Assembly: GCA_011365055.1 (NCBI GenBank)
Contig: RDOG01000015.1
Span: 1 to 64,000 of the forward strand
From: Promethearchaeota archaeon
GTDB lineage: Archaea; Asgardarchaeota; Lokiarchaeia; Helarchaeales; RDOG01
Reading direction: 5' to 3'
Length of the DNA: 64,000 nucleotides
Below the pieces are notes generated by a model. The model saw nothing but the letters and a program-made list of their open reading frames with translations, ran no database searches and was not told the origin of the DNA. This document shows positions 1 through 10,199 of the stretch, one piece after another. Positions within the stretch are counted from its first letter, which is position 1; each line of letters begins with the position of its first letter. Both the position numbers and the translations under genes were made by a program.

Positions 1-2
1 AT

Positions 3-2534
3 TTGAGTGGCTCTTGGTTTCCTATTACTGATTCTAACTTTATAATGGATTCAAATTACACCATTCAAGGATATAACCACTTTGAAGCAGGTACTTATAA
101 TGCGACATTAATAACAAATCTTCAGACTACTGGATTTAACGCAGGAAATTATGCTGCAAATGTCAGTTTGAATAGAACAAATAACCAATATTATGATTTT
201 CTTTTTCCATTTACAATAAGAAATAATCATACCACATCTAATTTACTAAATTCTGAATATCAAGATTACAAGATAATTCAAGGAAAGAAATACTACCAAA
301 TGGTCACATTTGTCAATCAATCTATAAATTTAACAACAAGTTATCTTAATGATGAAGTCGATTCCAAGGGTATTGACTATACTGGGATATATCTTAATGT
401 TTCAATATATGATGGTTCAAAAATTGAAAAAACTTGGAATGATTTTCAATATCTTGGCAATGGTAATTATAAGATTACAATAAATAATTCAGATTATGAA
501 ATAGGTGAATATTTTGTAAATATTTCTTTCAGAAAACAGAATTATGACTGGAATTTCATTTTGATTAACTTAACAATAGACCCATTTCACTCTAATTTAA
601 CTTTTTTCAATACAACTTTACAAAATATCGTTGTAAATAATATCATTACGAATTGGTATCAACATAATATATCTTTCAAGATTCAATGGTATAGTACAAT
701 ATATAATAGCACTAATCCTTATTTTGGCATAAATCAAATAATATCAAATGTTAATACGAATCCTGGAATGATAATTTGGTCAATTAAGGATGCTTCTAAC
801 AATACTTTGATATTTGGTAATAATATGATTTTTGATTCTATTACTGAAATGTGGAAAATCAATGACTCAGACTTGCCAGTCCCATTAAAGGATATTGAAG
901 GATCAGGAGAATACTTAGAACCTGGAGACTATCAATTATTCGTCAATATAAGTGGATTATATCTTAAAAATATGACTAAGATATTTATCATCAAAATTTT
1001 GCCAAAAGCTCAAACTAATATAGAAATTTCTGGAATACCTGCTGATACACAAGTTGCAACATATATCAATATCAAGATAAAATTTACATTTGATAATCAA
1101 GTCCCCTCAAATTATTACAATATCATTGTTAATTTAACTTTGATAATTTATTATGATGATGGAAGAGTAGTAACACAAGATTTAGTATTTGGTGATATTA
1201 AAGCCCAAGGAACTGAGCAAAAGCAAATATTTGTAGAATTTGGTGTAAATCGAATAAGTCTTAGGATCTTTTATTACTCAGATGATCAAGATTGGCCATT
1301 TTTTTCTGCAACTAATTTTGACACTAATTATATTTCAATTGAAGTTGGAAATATCTTTAAAATTCTTGTCCCTATACTCATTTTAGGTGTTATTGGTATA
1401 TGTGGATTTATAGGATATTCATTTTACAGGACAAGAATTAAACAAAAGAGAGAACAAAAAATTTTAGATAAATCTGAAAAAATATTTAACTATTTTAACG
1501 ATTTAATTAACATTAGAAAAATTTCAATGATAAATAAAAAGAATGGTGAAGTTCTTTATAATCAAAATTTTAATAAAGCTGATTTTTCATCTGAAATCCA
1601 AGAAGATATCATTATAAAAATCAATAATCTTGGAGATAAGAAAGGTTATTATTCATCTATTGATATCATTAGACATGAGGGTTTTATTATAATTGTTGAT
1701 GATTCTACTTACATTCGTTCAGCATTTATTATGAAAGAATTTCCCACAGATGATTTCATACGTGGATTGATTAAATTTGTTCAATATTATGAATTAAATA
1801 ACCTAAATGAAATAAATAAAGGTAAAAAACTGGAGAATGGGCTGGAAACTCATGCTCTATTGGAATATATCTTTGATATTGGGGTCATCGAACCTCATAG
1901 GGTTACTGGTAAAGGAATAAAAATGAATTTAAGCTCTTTTCAAATAGAATTACTATCCATGGCTCAAGAAATGAGTTACGATGGTTATTTCTTTGTTTCT
2001 GCATTATTTGATAAAATTAAAAACGAATCTTTACTACCTGAAATGTCTATTTTTAAAGAAATAATGTTGTTAATACAAAAAAAAGCGATTGAACGCATTC
2101 CATATGACGATTTAAGCACAATAGAAATAAAATATTACGAACCTGAAAAAGATTCTATTGAAAAAGCAATTATTCAAACAGAGATTGAATCTAAATCCAA
2201 AGATCTTAGGAAAGACCTAACAATAAAGAAGGTAGAAGATATCAAAACAAAGGTTGAAGAATTTGAGGAACCGATATCTACAAAAAAAGAAGTTTCTGAA
2301 GAAGAGATTTTAACACCTTTTGAAAAAATGAAGTTAGAATACGTATTGACTCCTGAAGAAGAGAAAACTCTTAGTGAACTTCATGAATCTGATTTAGAAA
2401 TTGATTTGCCTTTATTAGATATTGAACCGGAAATTAAATTACCCAAAGCAGAAGATGAAACTGATATCAAATTACCCAAAGCTGAAGATGAAACTGATAT
2501 CAAATTACCCAAAGCTGAAGATGACGAAGATTAA
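3..2534 (+). CDS. Membrane-anchored protein, large extracellular part and cytoplasmic possible longin-like domain (5' partial)
   Basis: The reading frame is open from the window edge, so the true start lies upstream; the in-frame TTG at base 3 is probably internal. Roughly the first 450 residues are Asn/Thr/Tyr-rich beta-type sequence with many N-x-S/T sites, as expected of an archaeal cell-surface region. One membrane helix follows (about 452-475), with basic residues (RTRIKQKREQK) just after it, which puts the C-terminal half in the cytoplasm. Residues about 490-610 have alternating strands and helices (RKISMINKKNGEVLYNQ and later IIIVDDSTYIRSAFIMKE) that recall longin/roadblock-like sensory domains common in Asgard archaea; this is inference. 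The tail is acidic and ends in three 11-residue repeats. No enzyme motif is visible. Confidence 0.6.
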   Translation: MSGSWFPITDSNFIMDSNYTIQGYNHFEAGTYNATLITNLQTTGFNAGNYAANVSLNRTNNQYYDFLFPFTIRNNHTTSNLLNSEYQDYKIIQGKKYYQMVTFVNQSINLTTSYLNDEVDSKGIDYTGIYLNVSIYDGSKIEKTWNDFQYLGNGNYKITINNSDYEIGEYFVNISFRKQNYDWNFILINLTIDPFHSNLTFFNTTLQNIVVNNIITNWYQHNISFKIQWYSTIYNSTNPYFGINQIISNVNTNPGMIIWSIKDASNNTLIFGNNMIFDSITEMWKINDSDLPVPLKDIEGSGEYLEPGDYQLFVNISGLYLKNMTKIFIIKILPKAQTNIEISGIPADTQVATYINIKIKFTFDNQVPSNYYNIIVNLTLIIYYDDGRVVTQDLVFGDIKAQGTEQKQIFVEFGVNRISLRIFYYSDDQDWPFFSATNFDTNYISIEVGNIFKILVPILILGVIGICGFIGYSFYRTRIKQKREQKILDKSEKIFNYFNDLINIRKISMINKKNGEVLYNQNFNKADFSSEIQEDIIIKINNLGDKKGYYSSIDIIRHEGFIIIVDDSTYIRSAFIMKEFPTDDFIRGLIKFVQYYELNNLNEINKGKKLENGLETHALLEYIFDIGVIEPHRVTGKGIKMNLSSFQIELLSMAQEMSYDGYFFVSALFDKIKNESLLPEMSIFKEIMLLIQKKAIERIPYDDLSTIEIKYYEPEKDSIEKAIIQTEIESKSKDLRKDLTIKKVEDIKTKVEEFEEPISTKKEVSEEEILTPFEKMKLEYVLTPEEEKTLSELHESDLEIDLPLLDIEPEIKLPKAEDETDIKLPKAEDETDIKLPKAEDDED
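2434..2525 (+). repeat. 33-bp in-gene tandem repeat (about 2.8 copies)
   Basis: Three consecutive copies of a 33-base unit encode IKLPKAEDETD at the C-terminus of the membrane protein; the last copy is shortened to end in EDDED. The copies differ by only a few bases, which suggests recent expansion. It forms a flexible acidic tail. Confidence 0.85.
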
Positions 2535-2551
2535 ATTAAGTCTGAGAGTTT

Positions 2552-3532
2552 ATGATTGATCATGATAAGTTAGAAATAGGAATTAATTATATTAATAGAA
2601 AAAATTTTGATATGTTATTAAATATCCTAAATGAAAAGGATATTGATGCCGTAACTCTTAAATTTGATCCGAATTTCAATTATGTAAGCGATATGGATTA
2701 TTTAAAAGAAATTTTTAATCAAGATATAAATTTTTTTTTGGTATTTGATTTAAAATTATTACAAGAATTTTATCCTGAAATAAAAGAATTTAATTTAATA
2801 GGTCATGATAATAAATTTATCAAAAATTGGCCTTGTCCAAATAACCAAGTTTTTTCATTTAAAATAAAACAAATTATTTCTAAAATAAATCCTGAAAATA
2901 TCAAGGGTTTATTATTTGAGAATTTTCAATATCCATTTTTTGATGAAGTATCACAAAGTATTACTTGTTTCTGTAATTATTGTTATGATAAAGCTGCGAA
3001 ACCAAATGCTGCTGAAGATATTAAATTAAGGGAAATTTCTAATAAACAAGGGAATGAGGTCGATTTAGATCAAGTAAAATCTTTTTTATCAGCACAATCA
3101 ATTATTAAATTAAAATATAATGATCTTATTAAGGATAAATTCTTAAATAAATGGCATAAATTTCGATGTAACTCTTTAACAAGATTGATGGGTGATTTTT
3201 TAATCTATACTAGGAGCCTCAACAAGGAATTAAAACTTGGAATGAAACTAAATCCTATAGATAAATCAAATGAAGTAGGGCAAATATATGAAGATCTTGC
3301 TACTTATCTTGACTTCCTAACTGCTAATTTTTATTCGTTCCGTAATAGAGATGTTGACTTTTCTAACTTAAAAAAGATTAAAAAAATTTTAACTAAAGCA
3401 GAAGGTAGCACTATTTTTTATCCAACGGTATTGATTAATAATAAATTTAGATCGATAGGATTCAAAAAAATAAAAAGAAAATTAAATGCACTAGGTTTGA
3501 ACTTTACTTTTTTGCACTTAGTTCTTGATTAA
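2552..3532 (+). CDS. Putative TIM-barrel (glycoside-hydrolase-like) protein
   Basis: A 326-residue soluble protein. The pattern of strands and helices, an FENFQYP segment near residue 129, a CFCNYC zinc- or disulfide-like motif near residue 146, and a later block reading WHKFRCNSLTRLM then GQIYEDLATYLDFLTANFYS resemble the hypothetical glycosyl-hydrolase TIM-barrel families, in which a C-x-C-x-x-C block follows the fourth strand. No catalytic acid pair could be assigned with certainty. It begins 17 bases after the membrane-protein gene and may be cotranscribed. Its last 15 bases overlap the end of the convergent cooC gene. Fold assignment is inference; the substrate is unknown. Confidence 0.45.
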   Translation: MIDHDKLEIGINYINRKNFDMLLNILNEKDIDAVTLKFDPNFNYVSDMDYLKEIFNQDINFFLVFDLKLLQEFYPEIKEFNLIGHDNKFIKNWPCPNNQVFSFKIKQIISKINPENIKGLLFENFQYPFFDEVSQSITCFCNYCYDKAAKPNAAEDIKLREISNKQGNEVDLDQVKSFLSAQSIIKLKYNDLIKDKFLNKWHKFRCNSLTRLMGDFLIYTRSLNKELKLGMKLNPIDKSNEVGQIYEDLATYLDFLTANFYSFRNRDVDFSNLKKIKKILTKAEGSTIFYPTVLINNKFRSIGFKKIKRKLNALGLNFTFLHLVLD

Positions 3533-4348
3533 ACCTGCTTTTTTCGCAATTTCCTTAACTGCAATATATGCAGCTGAATCTTTTGATATATTTACGATTG
3601 GCTTACCACCGAAGTTTAGCTCTGCGACCTTTGGATCATTTGGAATAATTCCTATTACCTCAACATTTAACTTTGCAGCCTCTTCATCCAATATTTTCTT
3701 CATATCATCAGAAAATCTGTTTCCTATTAAGTACATTTTTCTAAATGTTGTATGAACCTCTTTTAATATGTCTTTAATTCGCTTGACCGTATGTAATCCC
3801 ATTTTACTCGGGTCTGTTATGACGAACATAATGTCCACATCCCTTGCTGTTCTTCTACTCAAGTGTTCTAAACCCGCTTCCATGTCCATTAACGTTATGT
3901 CGTAATTTTCTGAAAGATTATCTAATATTTCGGTCATTAATTGATTTGGATAACAGTAACATCCTTCTCCTTCTGTTCTACCCATTACAATTAGATCATA
4001 ATCATCAAACTCTTGAAGAACATTAAAGATATCAGCTTCAAGAACTGATTTTTTGGTGATATTTGGTGGAATTCCTCCTGGACTGGACCCTTTTTCAATG
4101 CGTTTTTTCAAATTAAATGCTGCTCCTCCAACAGTTTGTGTTCTATCTATTTCTCTACCTAATAAATCAGGTAAGCTCGAAGCTGGATCGGCATCAACCG
4201 CCAATATATCACGATCACCATCATGTTCTACCATAATTTTCAGTAAAAGCGCTGCAAAAGTACTTTTCCCGACACCACCTTTGCCTGATACTGTAATTAC
4301 CTTTCCATTTCCAACCAATTTATAACAACTTCTTTTTAATTTATACAA
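3518..4348 (-). CDS. cooC: CooC-like nickel-insertion ATPase (MinD/ParA superfamily)
   Basis: P-loop ATPase of 276 residues. It has a deviant Walker A (SGKGGVGKST), a DADP switch, the GCYCYPNQL cysteine pair seen in CooC proteins, and a late switch region DMEAGLEHLSR. CooC homodimers load nickel into carbon monoxide dehydrogenase/acetyl-CoA synthase, so this is consistent with a Wood-Ljungdahl organism although no CODH gene is in the window. The listed start is a TTG; a second TTG at 4318 would give a length closer to typical CooC N-termini. It is transcribed divergently from the flavin-complex operon that follows. Alternative: a related ATPase serving another nickel enzyme. Confidence 0.85.
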   Translation of the reverse strand: MYKLKRSCYKLVGNGKVITVSGKGGVGKSTFAALLLKIMVEHDGDRDILAVDADPASSLPDLLGREIDRTQTVGGAAFNLKKRIEKGSSPGGIPPNITKKSVLEADIFNVLQEFDDYDLIVMGRTEGEGCYCYPNQLMTEILDNLSENYDITLMDMEAGLEHLSRRTARDVDIMFVITDPSKMGLHTVKRIKDILKEVHTTFRKMYLIGNRFSDDMKKILDEEAAKLNVEVIGIIPNDPKVAELNFGGKPIVNISKDSAAYIAVKEIAKKAGLIKN

Positions 4349-4619
4349 AAATAAAAAAATTTGACATTCTATCTATGTATGAAAGGTAAAGAATAAAAGA
4401 TAAACTTTTTTTTTCACTTCAAATCTATATGAAATTCAAGTTGACAACCACAAATATCAAGTAGAAAATTAATAAAATCTCTATCAAATTTAGTACACAA
4501 AGTGAAAAAAATCTCAAAACGAAAATATCTGTAAGTTTCCCTAAGAATATGAATCAATGAAAATAAAAATTGAAAATATTTGGAATTTAATATAATTTTA
4601 TTAAAAGGAATTGCTATAC

Positions 4620-5126
4620 ATGTTTCCTCAACATATTTTAGAACTAAATGATCTCGAAAAAAATGAAGTAAGTAAGATTTTAGAAGAAAATCAATATAAA
4701 AAACAAAATTTAATTTCTATTTTGCAATCAATCCAAGAAATATATGATTATTTACCTTCAAATATCATTTATTTCATTTCTGAAGAATTGAAAATATCTC
4801 CTGCAGAAATATATGGAGTAGCTACCTTTTATACTCAATTTAAACTTCATCCAAAAGGTAAAAACGTTATAATTTGCTGTGAAGGGACTGCTTGCCATGT
4901 TAAAGGGTCTCCATTAATATTAAGTTACTTGGAAAATGAGCTTGGGATAAAATCCGGTGAAACTACTAAAAATGGATTATTTAGCTTAGAATCGGTAGCA
5001 TGTTTAGGATGTTGTGCTATTTCTCCTGTAATGGTTATAAATAATCAAATTCACGGAAATCTTACCTTAAAAAAAGTAAATAAGATAATTAGTCAATTGA
5101 GAAATGAAATTGAAAAAGGAAAATGA
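4620..5126 (+). CDS. NuoE/HydC-type [2Fe-2S] subunit
   Basis: Thioredoxin-like ferredoxin subunit of the 24-kDa NADH dehydrogenase family, 168 residues. Cluster ligands are visible as CEGTACHVKGS and, further on, CLGCCAISP. It begins with the usual helical domain (VSKILEENQY then LISILQSIQEIYDYLPSN). The ATG at 4620 is chosen over the TTG at 4611 because the AAAAGGA SD at about 4602-4608 sits 11 bases before the ATG but only 2 before the TTG. First gene of a four-gene operon with overlapping junctions; the next gene starts inside its stop codon (ATGA). It would pass electrons between the FMN of the NuoF-like subunit and its partner clusters. Confidence 0.93.
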   Translation: MFPQHILELNDLEKNEVSKILEENQYKKQNLISILQSIQEIYDYLPSNIIYFISEELKISPAEIYGVATFYTQFKLHPKGKNVIICCEGTACHVKGSPLILSYLENELGIKSGETTKNGLFSLESVACLGCCAISPVMVINNQIHGNLTLKKVNKIISQLRNEIEKGK

Positions 5127-6988
5127 AAATGCCTAATGTTATCAATAAAAGAGAGGTTCTTATTTGTAGAGGAACAGGATGTAATTCCTCTAATTCTGAC
5201 AAATTAACTGAAAAATTGAAATTATTGATAAAAGATAATGGTTTATCAGAATTTGTAACCGTAAAAATTACAGGCTGCCATGGATTTTGCCAAGTCGGAC
5301 CTATCATGGCAATATTACCCGAAAACGTGTTATATGTTCGAGTCCAAGAAGATGATTTAGACGAACTGGTTGAAAAACATTTAATAAATAACAATATAAT
5401 CGAAAAGTTGCTATATAAAGATCCTAAAACTGGAAAACCTGTGAAATATAGGAAGGATATTCAATTTTATTACGAACAGAACCCTATTATCTTAAAAAAT
5501 ATTGGTAAAATTAATCCCGAATCCATTGATGATTATATTGATGTTGGAGGTTATAAATCTCTTGAAAAAGTATTAAAGAAATTTACTCCTATTGAAGTCA
5601 TTAATGAAATCAAGAAATCTAGATTAAGAGGAAGAGGTGGGGCTGGATTTCCAACAGGTCAAAAATGGGAATTCTGTCGAAATGCATCTGATTTTCCCAA
5701 ATATATTATTTGTAATGGTGATGAGGGCGATCCTGGCGCATATATGGACAGATCAATTTTAGAAAGTGATCCTCATAGCGTGATTGAAGGGATGATTATT
5801 GCAGCTTATGCAATTGGTTCAAATTATGGATATATTTATACAAGAGCTGAATATCCTTTGGCAATTGAGCGCTTTAAAATTGCTCTAACGCAAGCAAAAC
5901 AAAGAGGTTATTTAGGTAATAATATTTTTAATTCGGATTTTAATTTCGATATTGAATTAAAAAAAGGGGCTGGAGCTTTTGTTTGTGGGGAAGAAACTGC
6001 ACTTATAGCCTCAATCATGGGGAAACGTGGGATGCCAAGACCTCGTCCTCCGTTTCCTGCAGAATCGGGCTTATGGGATAAACCCACTAATATAAATAAC
6101 GTTAAGACTTATGCATCAATTCCACGAATTTTTGAAAAAGGAGCGGATTGGTATTCCTCAATTGGAACTGATGATGCTTCTGGAACAATTGTTATTGCAT
6201 TAACGGGAAAAATCAATAATTCTGGTTTAGTCGAGATACCAATGGGAACCACTTTAAGGAAAGTTATATTTGATATTGGCGGTGGAATCCCAGAAGGTAA
6301 AAAATTTAAGGCAATCCAAATTGGTGGACCATCAGGAGGATGCCTTCCAGATCAATTTTTAGATACGCAAATGGATTATTATAATTTAACTAATTTGGGG
6401 GCTATTATGGGATCTGGTGGCGTTATTGTCTTGGATGAAAGTACTTGCATGGTTGATTTAGCCCACTTCTTTATTTCTTTTACTCAAAAGGAGTCTTGCG
6501 GGAAATGTGCACCATGTAGAGTTGGTACCAAGAAAATGTTGGATATTTTAAATTCTATACGAGAAGGTAATGGATGTCTTGATGATTTAGATGAACTGGA
6601 AAGGATTGCAAATATCGTAAAAAAAACCAGTCTCTGCGGTCTAGGACAAACTGCACCAAATCCTGTATTAACAACGTTAAAATATTTCAAAGCTGAATAT
6701 GAAGCACACATATTCCACCAAAGTTGTCCTGCTCTAGTATGTAAGAACTTGATTGAATATTCAATTTCAGATCAGCTATGCAAAGGATGTGGTTTATGCA
6801 AGAAAAATTGTCCCTCTAATGCTATTGAGGGTGAACTTAAAGCAGCTCATCTAATTGATCCTAAAAAATGTATAAAGTGTGGTTTATGTTATAGTTCTTG
6901 TTCCAGTAATGCTATATTTAAGAAAACAAACGAAATTAAGATGGAGTCAAAAAACGTTGCAAGACAAAAAGAGTTCATTAAAAATTGA
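5123..6988 (+). CDS. NuoF/HydB-type NAD(P)H- and FMN-binding subunit with C-terminal ferredoxin domain
   Basis: A 621-residue flavoprotein. Order of domains: N-terminal thioredoxin-like [2Fe-2S] domain (CRGTGCN about 14-20, GCHGFCQVGP about 53-62); NuoF core with the FMN loop GRGGAGFPTGQKW (about 171-183) and GDEGDPGAYMDR; SLBB segment; the N3-type [4Fe-4S] site ESCGKCAPCRVGT (about 457-469); and a C-terminal 2x[4Fe-4S] ferredoxin (CKGCGLCKKNCP, CIKCGLCYSSCS). This architecture is that of HydB/HoxF-like subunits of electron-bifurcating complexes. Its ATG overlaps the preceding stop, and its end overlaps the next gene by 32 bases. It is the likely NADH site of the complex encoded here. Confidence 0.93.
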   Translation: MKMPNVINKREVLICRGTGCNSSNSDKLTEKLKLLIKDNGLSEFVTVKITGCHGFCQVGPIMAILPENVLYVRVQEDDLDELVEKHLINNNIIEKLLYKDPKTGKPVKYRKDIQFYYEQNPIILKNIGKINPESIDDYIDVGGYKSLEKVLKKFTPIEVINEIKKSRLRGRGGAGFPTGQKWEFCRNASDFPKYIICNGDEGDPGAYMDRSILESDPHSVIEGMIIAAYAIGSNYGYIYTRAEYPLAIERFKIALTQAKQRGYLGNNIFNSDFNFDIELKKGAGAFVCGEETALIASIMGKRGMPRPRPPFPAESGLWDKPTNINNVKTYASIPRIFEKGADWYSSIGTDDASGTIVIALTGKINNSGLVEIPMGTTLRKVIFDIGGGIPEGKKFKAIQIGGPSGGCLPDQFLDTQMDYYNLTNLGAIMGSGGVIVLDESTCMVDLAHFFISFTQKESCGKCAPCRVGTKKMLDILNSIREGNGCLDDLDELERIANIVKKTSLCGLGQTAPNPVLTTLKYFKAEYEAHIFHQSCPALVCKNLIEYSISDQLCKGCGLCKKNCPSNAIEGELKAAHLIDPKKCIKCGLCYSSCSSNAIFKKTNEIKMESKNVARQKEFIKN

Positions 6989-9900
6989 TGGTAGAGAAGT
7001 AAAATTTGTAGAAGGACAAACAGTTCTGGAAGTCGCACTAGAAAATAACATTTATATTCCAAATCTCTGCTATATCGATGGAATTCCTCCCTATGGAGGA
7101 TGTAGACTCTGTATTGTAAAGATCGAAGGAATGAAAGGATATCCAACAGCATGCTCTACCACCGCTCGTCAAAACATGATCATCATTACTAAAGATGAAG
7201 AACTTCAAAATTTGAGAAAAGAAATATTAAAATTGATTTTAATTGAACATCCTAATTCATGCTTAATTTGTGATAATAGGGACAATTGTGAAGATTGTAG
7301 GCATGTAAAAAATAAATCAGGCAGAGTTTTCGGCTGTTTTTCCTGTCCAAATCAAAATATTTGCAAATTAAAAGAAATTATTAATTATTTAGAAATAAAA
7401 GAAACTCAATATGAATTACAATATAAATTTCTTCCTCTTGAAAGAGACGATCCTTTTTTTGAAAGAGATTATAATTTATGTATTTTATGTGGAAGATGCG
7501 TTAGAATCTGTAACGAATTAAGAGGAATTGGAGCAATACAATTTATTAATAGAGGTTGTGAAACCAGAGTATCTAGCGTTTATAATTTGCCTCATATTGA
7601 TACTAATTGCCAATTTTGTGGTGCTTGTGTCGATATTTGCCCAACAGGTGCTTTAATAGAAAAGAATATGAAATGGACCTCAAAAGATAAAATCTATAAA
7701 AGTTCTATCTGCGGATTTTGTAGTCTAGGATGTGGATTTAATTATTCTAGCATGGCTGGAATAATAATTGAGTCTTTACCAAACATAAATAATAACGTGA
7801 ATCGAGGGCAAGCATGTGTCATTGGTCGATTTTGCACGGCTTCATTTAATAATGGGAAAGATAGATTAAAATACCCTATATTAAGAAAGGATAAATATTT
7901 AATTCCTGTCAATTGGGATGAAATTTATTATGCGATTCATAAAAATTTAAAAAAATATAGTCCTTCTGAAATAGCTTTTTTTGTTTCCTCAGAATTATCG
8001 TGTGAAGCTGCTTATCTTTTAAATCAATTATCTGATAACTTGTTTGAATCTGAAAATATTTGTATTAATGGAGGAAAATCTATCCATATTTTTTATAATT
8101 TGTTAGAAAAACATTTTAACGTGAAAAAATTACCCCGATCTTACAATCAAATTGAATCATCTTCTTGGATTTTATTAATAAATTCGAATATTCAAGTCTC
8201 CCATCCAGTTTTGATGATAAGATTGAATAAAGCTAAAAAACAAGGAAAAAAAATAATCGCCATAAATTTTGAAGAATCTAAAATCTCTAATATAGTAAAA
8301 AGAATGCTAGATTTTGAGTTAAATCTATCAGAAACAGATTTATATTTCTTTTTATTAATTTTAATTAAAAATTTACTTCAAAAATCCTCTAAAGGACCAA
8401 ATAAATTTGATAATTTAAATGAATTAAATTCATTCCTTCAAAATGTCAAAATACCTAATTCGATAATAAAAAATAAAAAAATTAACGAGATTATATCCAT
8501 TTTAACTGGAGACCTAAATGGTACCATAATTTTAGGCCATTTAGAAGATCTTACGAGTAATTTATATGAAAATATAGTCGGAATCTTGTTTAATTATATT
8601 ATTTTATCGAATAAACTTTTAAATTTTATTCCTTTATGGAGAAATGGAAATCTAGAAGGTGTTTATCATCAATTTTCTTCTAAAAAATTAAAATCTAAAG
8701 AATCACTTCTCCAAGATATTCGAGATGGTAAAATAAAAGCAATTTATTTAACTGAACGAATTGAAGAACCTGATATATTAAAAAATGTTGAATTTGTAAT
8801 TCTTCAAGACATCTATCTATCTGATACGTTAAACCATGCAAATATAGTCCTTCCAGCTTCAACTTTTTTAGAAGATACTGGATCATTTATAAATTCTGAA
8901 CTTAATATTCAAATTTATGATAAATGTGCTCTCAAACCTGGATTAGCAAGGTCAGATTGGGAAATATTCCGTGATATAGGCAGTCTATTCCAAGCTGAAG
9001 AATCAAATGACTTTTCATTTAAAGATAATAACGAAATATTAATGCGTATAAATCAGATTAATCCGTTTTATCAAAATATTAAAAATGAAGAATTGAATGA
9101 TTCTCTCAGCAAAGCAAACTTTTTTATACCATGTTTAATAGACGGAGCAACCGAACATTTGGATGAAACTTTTACTTTAAACTCAATCAAGTACCGTGGT
9201 GAGCGAATCACGAATAAAGTTGCTGATTTAGCAGAATTGAATGAGTATAAGAACTTGGAAAAACTTCCTAAGTACCCCCAAGTTATTAAAATAAAACAAT
9301 CTTCTGATGGATATGAAGTAATTTCTAATAGAGAAATTGCTCCAAATATGTATGAAATGATAATAAAAGCACCTTTGATTGCTTCAAAGGCACAGCCAGG
9401 TAATTTCATCATAATAATGAAAGATGAAACAAGTGAGCGCATTCCTATTTCATTATCTGATTGTGATATTGATAAGGGAACGATAACGATTATTTTTCAA
9501 GAGCGTGGATTTTCAACGAAGGAATTAACAGAAATGCAAGGTGGTAATCATTTATTTAGTGTAGTGGGTCCATTAGGTAAAGAAATTGAAATGAAAAATT
9601 TTGGAACTATTTTATTGGGCGGAGGTTGTTACGGGATTGGTGCCCTTTACCCCATTGCAAAGAAAGCAAAAGAGTTTGGAAATAAAGTAATAGTTCTATT
9701 GGAAGCACGGAATAAAGATTTGTTCTTCATGGAAGAAAAATATAAAAAATTAGTAGATCGCGTTATTTATTGTACTTCAGATGGCTCAAAAGGATTAAAA
9801 GGAAAAATTGAAACCGGCATTGAATCTCTATTGAAAGAAGGAGTGAAAATTGACCGTTGTTACTTTATTGGGTGTAATTACATGATAATGGATGCTTCTA

Positions 9901-10199
9901 ATTTTACGAAATATCACCACCATATACCAACTTACGTTAGTTTGAATACAATTATGATTGATGGAACTGGAATGTGTGGTGGATGTAGATTTACATATAT
10001 TGATGGTGATAAAGAGATAACTAAATTTGCGTGCGTTGATGGACCTATATTTGATGGTCATAAAATAAAATGGGAAGATATAATATCTCGGGAAACTCAA
10101 TTTTATGATACTGAAATTCTTGTATATCAAAATCATTCATGTCAGGCGATTGAGAGATTTCTAGAACGGCAGAACAAATCTGGTGAATTAAATGAGTGA
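6957..10199 (+). CDS. NuoG-like subunit fused to an NfnA-type flavin/NAD-binding domain
   Basis: A 1080-residue fusion. N-terminal [2Fe-2S] ferredoxin (CYIDGIPPYGGCRLC, about 39-53), His/Cys [4Fe-4S] segment (HPNSCLICDNRDNCEDC, about 98-114), two [4Fe-4S] clusters (CILCGRCVRIC, CQFCGACVDICP), then a molybdopterin-oxidoreductase-type region (ICGFCSLGCG onward, about 252-780) without a recognisable catalytic Cys/Sec, as in NuoG. From about residue 785 it continues as an NfnA/PyrK-like FAD- and NAD-binding module (PISLSDCD, GGGCYGIGALYPIAKKAK) ending in the [2Fe-2S] ligands GMCGGCR and CVDGPIFDG. The start is set to TTG 6957 because GGAG at 6943-6946 is 10 bases upstream and the ferredoxin fold begins there; an open frame extends further upstream only by overlapping nuoF. 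See findings. Confidence 0.88.
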   Translation: MQDKKSSLKIDGREVKFVEGQTVLEVALENNIYIPNLCYIDGIPPYGGCRLCIVKIEGMKGYPTACSTTARQNMIIITKDEELQNLRKEILKLILIEHPNSCLICDNRDNCEDCRHVKNKSGRVFGCFSCPNQNICKLKEIINYLEIKETQYELQYKFLPLERDDPFFERDYNLCILCGRCVRICNELRGIGAIQFINRGCETRVSSVYNLPHIDTNCQFCGACVDICPTGALIEKNMKWTSKDKIYKSSICGFCSLGCGFNYSSMAGIIIESLPNINNNVNRGQACVIGRFCTASFNNGKDRLKYPILRKDKYLIPVNWDEIYYAIHKNLKKYSPSEIAFFVSSELSCEAAYLLNQLSDNLFESENICINGGKSIHIFYNLLEKHFNVKKLPRSYNQIESSSWILLINSNIQVSHPVLMIRLNKAKKQGKKIIAINFEESKISNIVKRMLDFELNLSETDLYFFLLILIKNLLQKSSKGPNKFDNLNELNSFLQNVKIPNSIIKNKKINEIISILTGDLNGTIILGHLEDLTSNLYENIVGILFNYIILSNKLLNFIPLWRNGNLEGVYHQFSSKKLKSKESLLQDIRDGKIKAIYLTERIEEPDILKNVEFVILQDIYLSDTLNHANIVLPASTFLEDTGSFINSELNIQIYDKCALKPGLARSDWEIFRDIGSLFQAEESNDFSFKDNNEILMRINQINPFYQNIKNEELNDSLSKANFFIPCLIDGATEHLDETFTLNSIKYRGERITNKVADLAELNEYKNLEKLPKYPQVIKIKQSSDGYEVISNREIAPNMYEMIIKAPLIASKAQPGNFIIIMKDETSERIPISLSDCDIDKGTITIIFQERGFSTKELTEMQGGNHLFSVVGPLGKEIEMKNFGTILLGGGCYGIGALYPIAKKAKEFGNKVIVLLEARNKDLFFMEEKYKKLVDRVIYCTSDGSKGLKGKIETGIESLLKEGVKIDRCYFIGCNYMIMDASNFTKYHHHIPTYVSLNTIMIDGTGMCGGCRFTYIDGDKEITKFACVDGPIFDGHKIKWEDIISRETQFYDTEILVYQNHSCQAIERFLERQNKSGELNE

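Noticed and set aside
3525..4325. Three plus-strand open frames opposite cooC
   Set aside because: All are complements of the CooC coding sequence, which has clear ATPase motifs.
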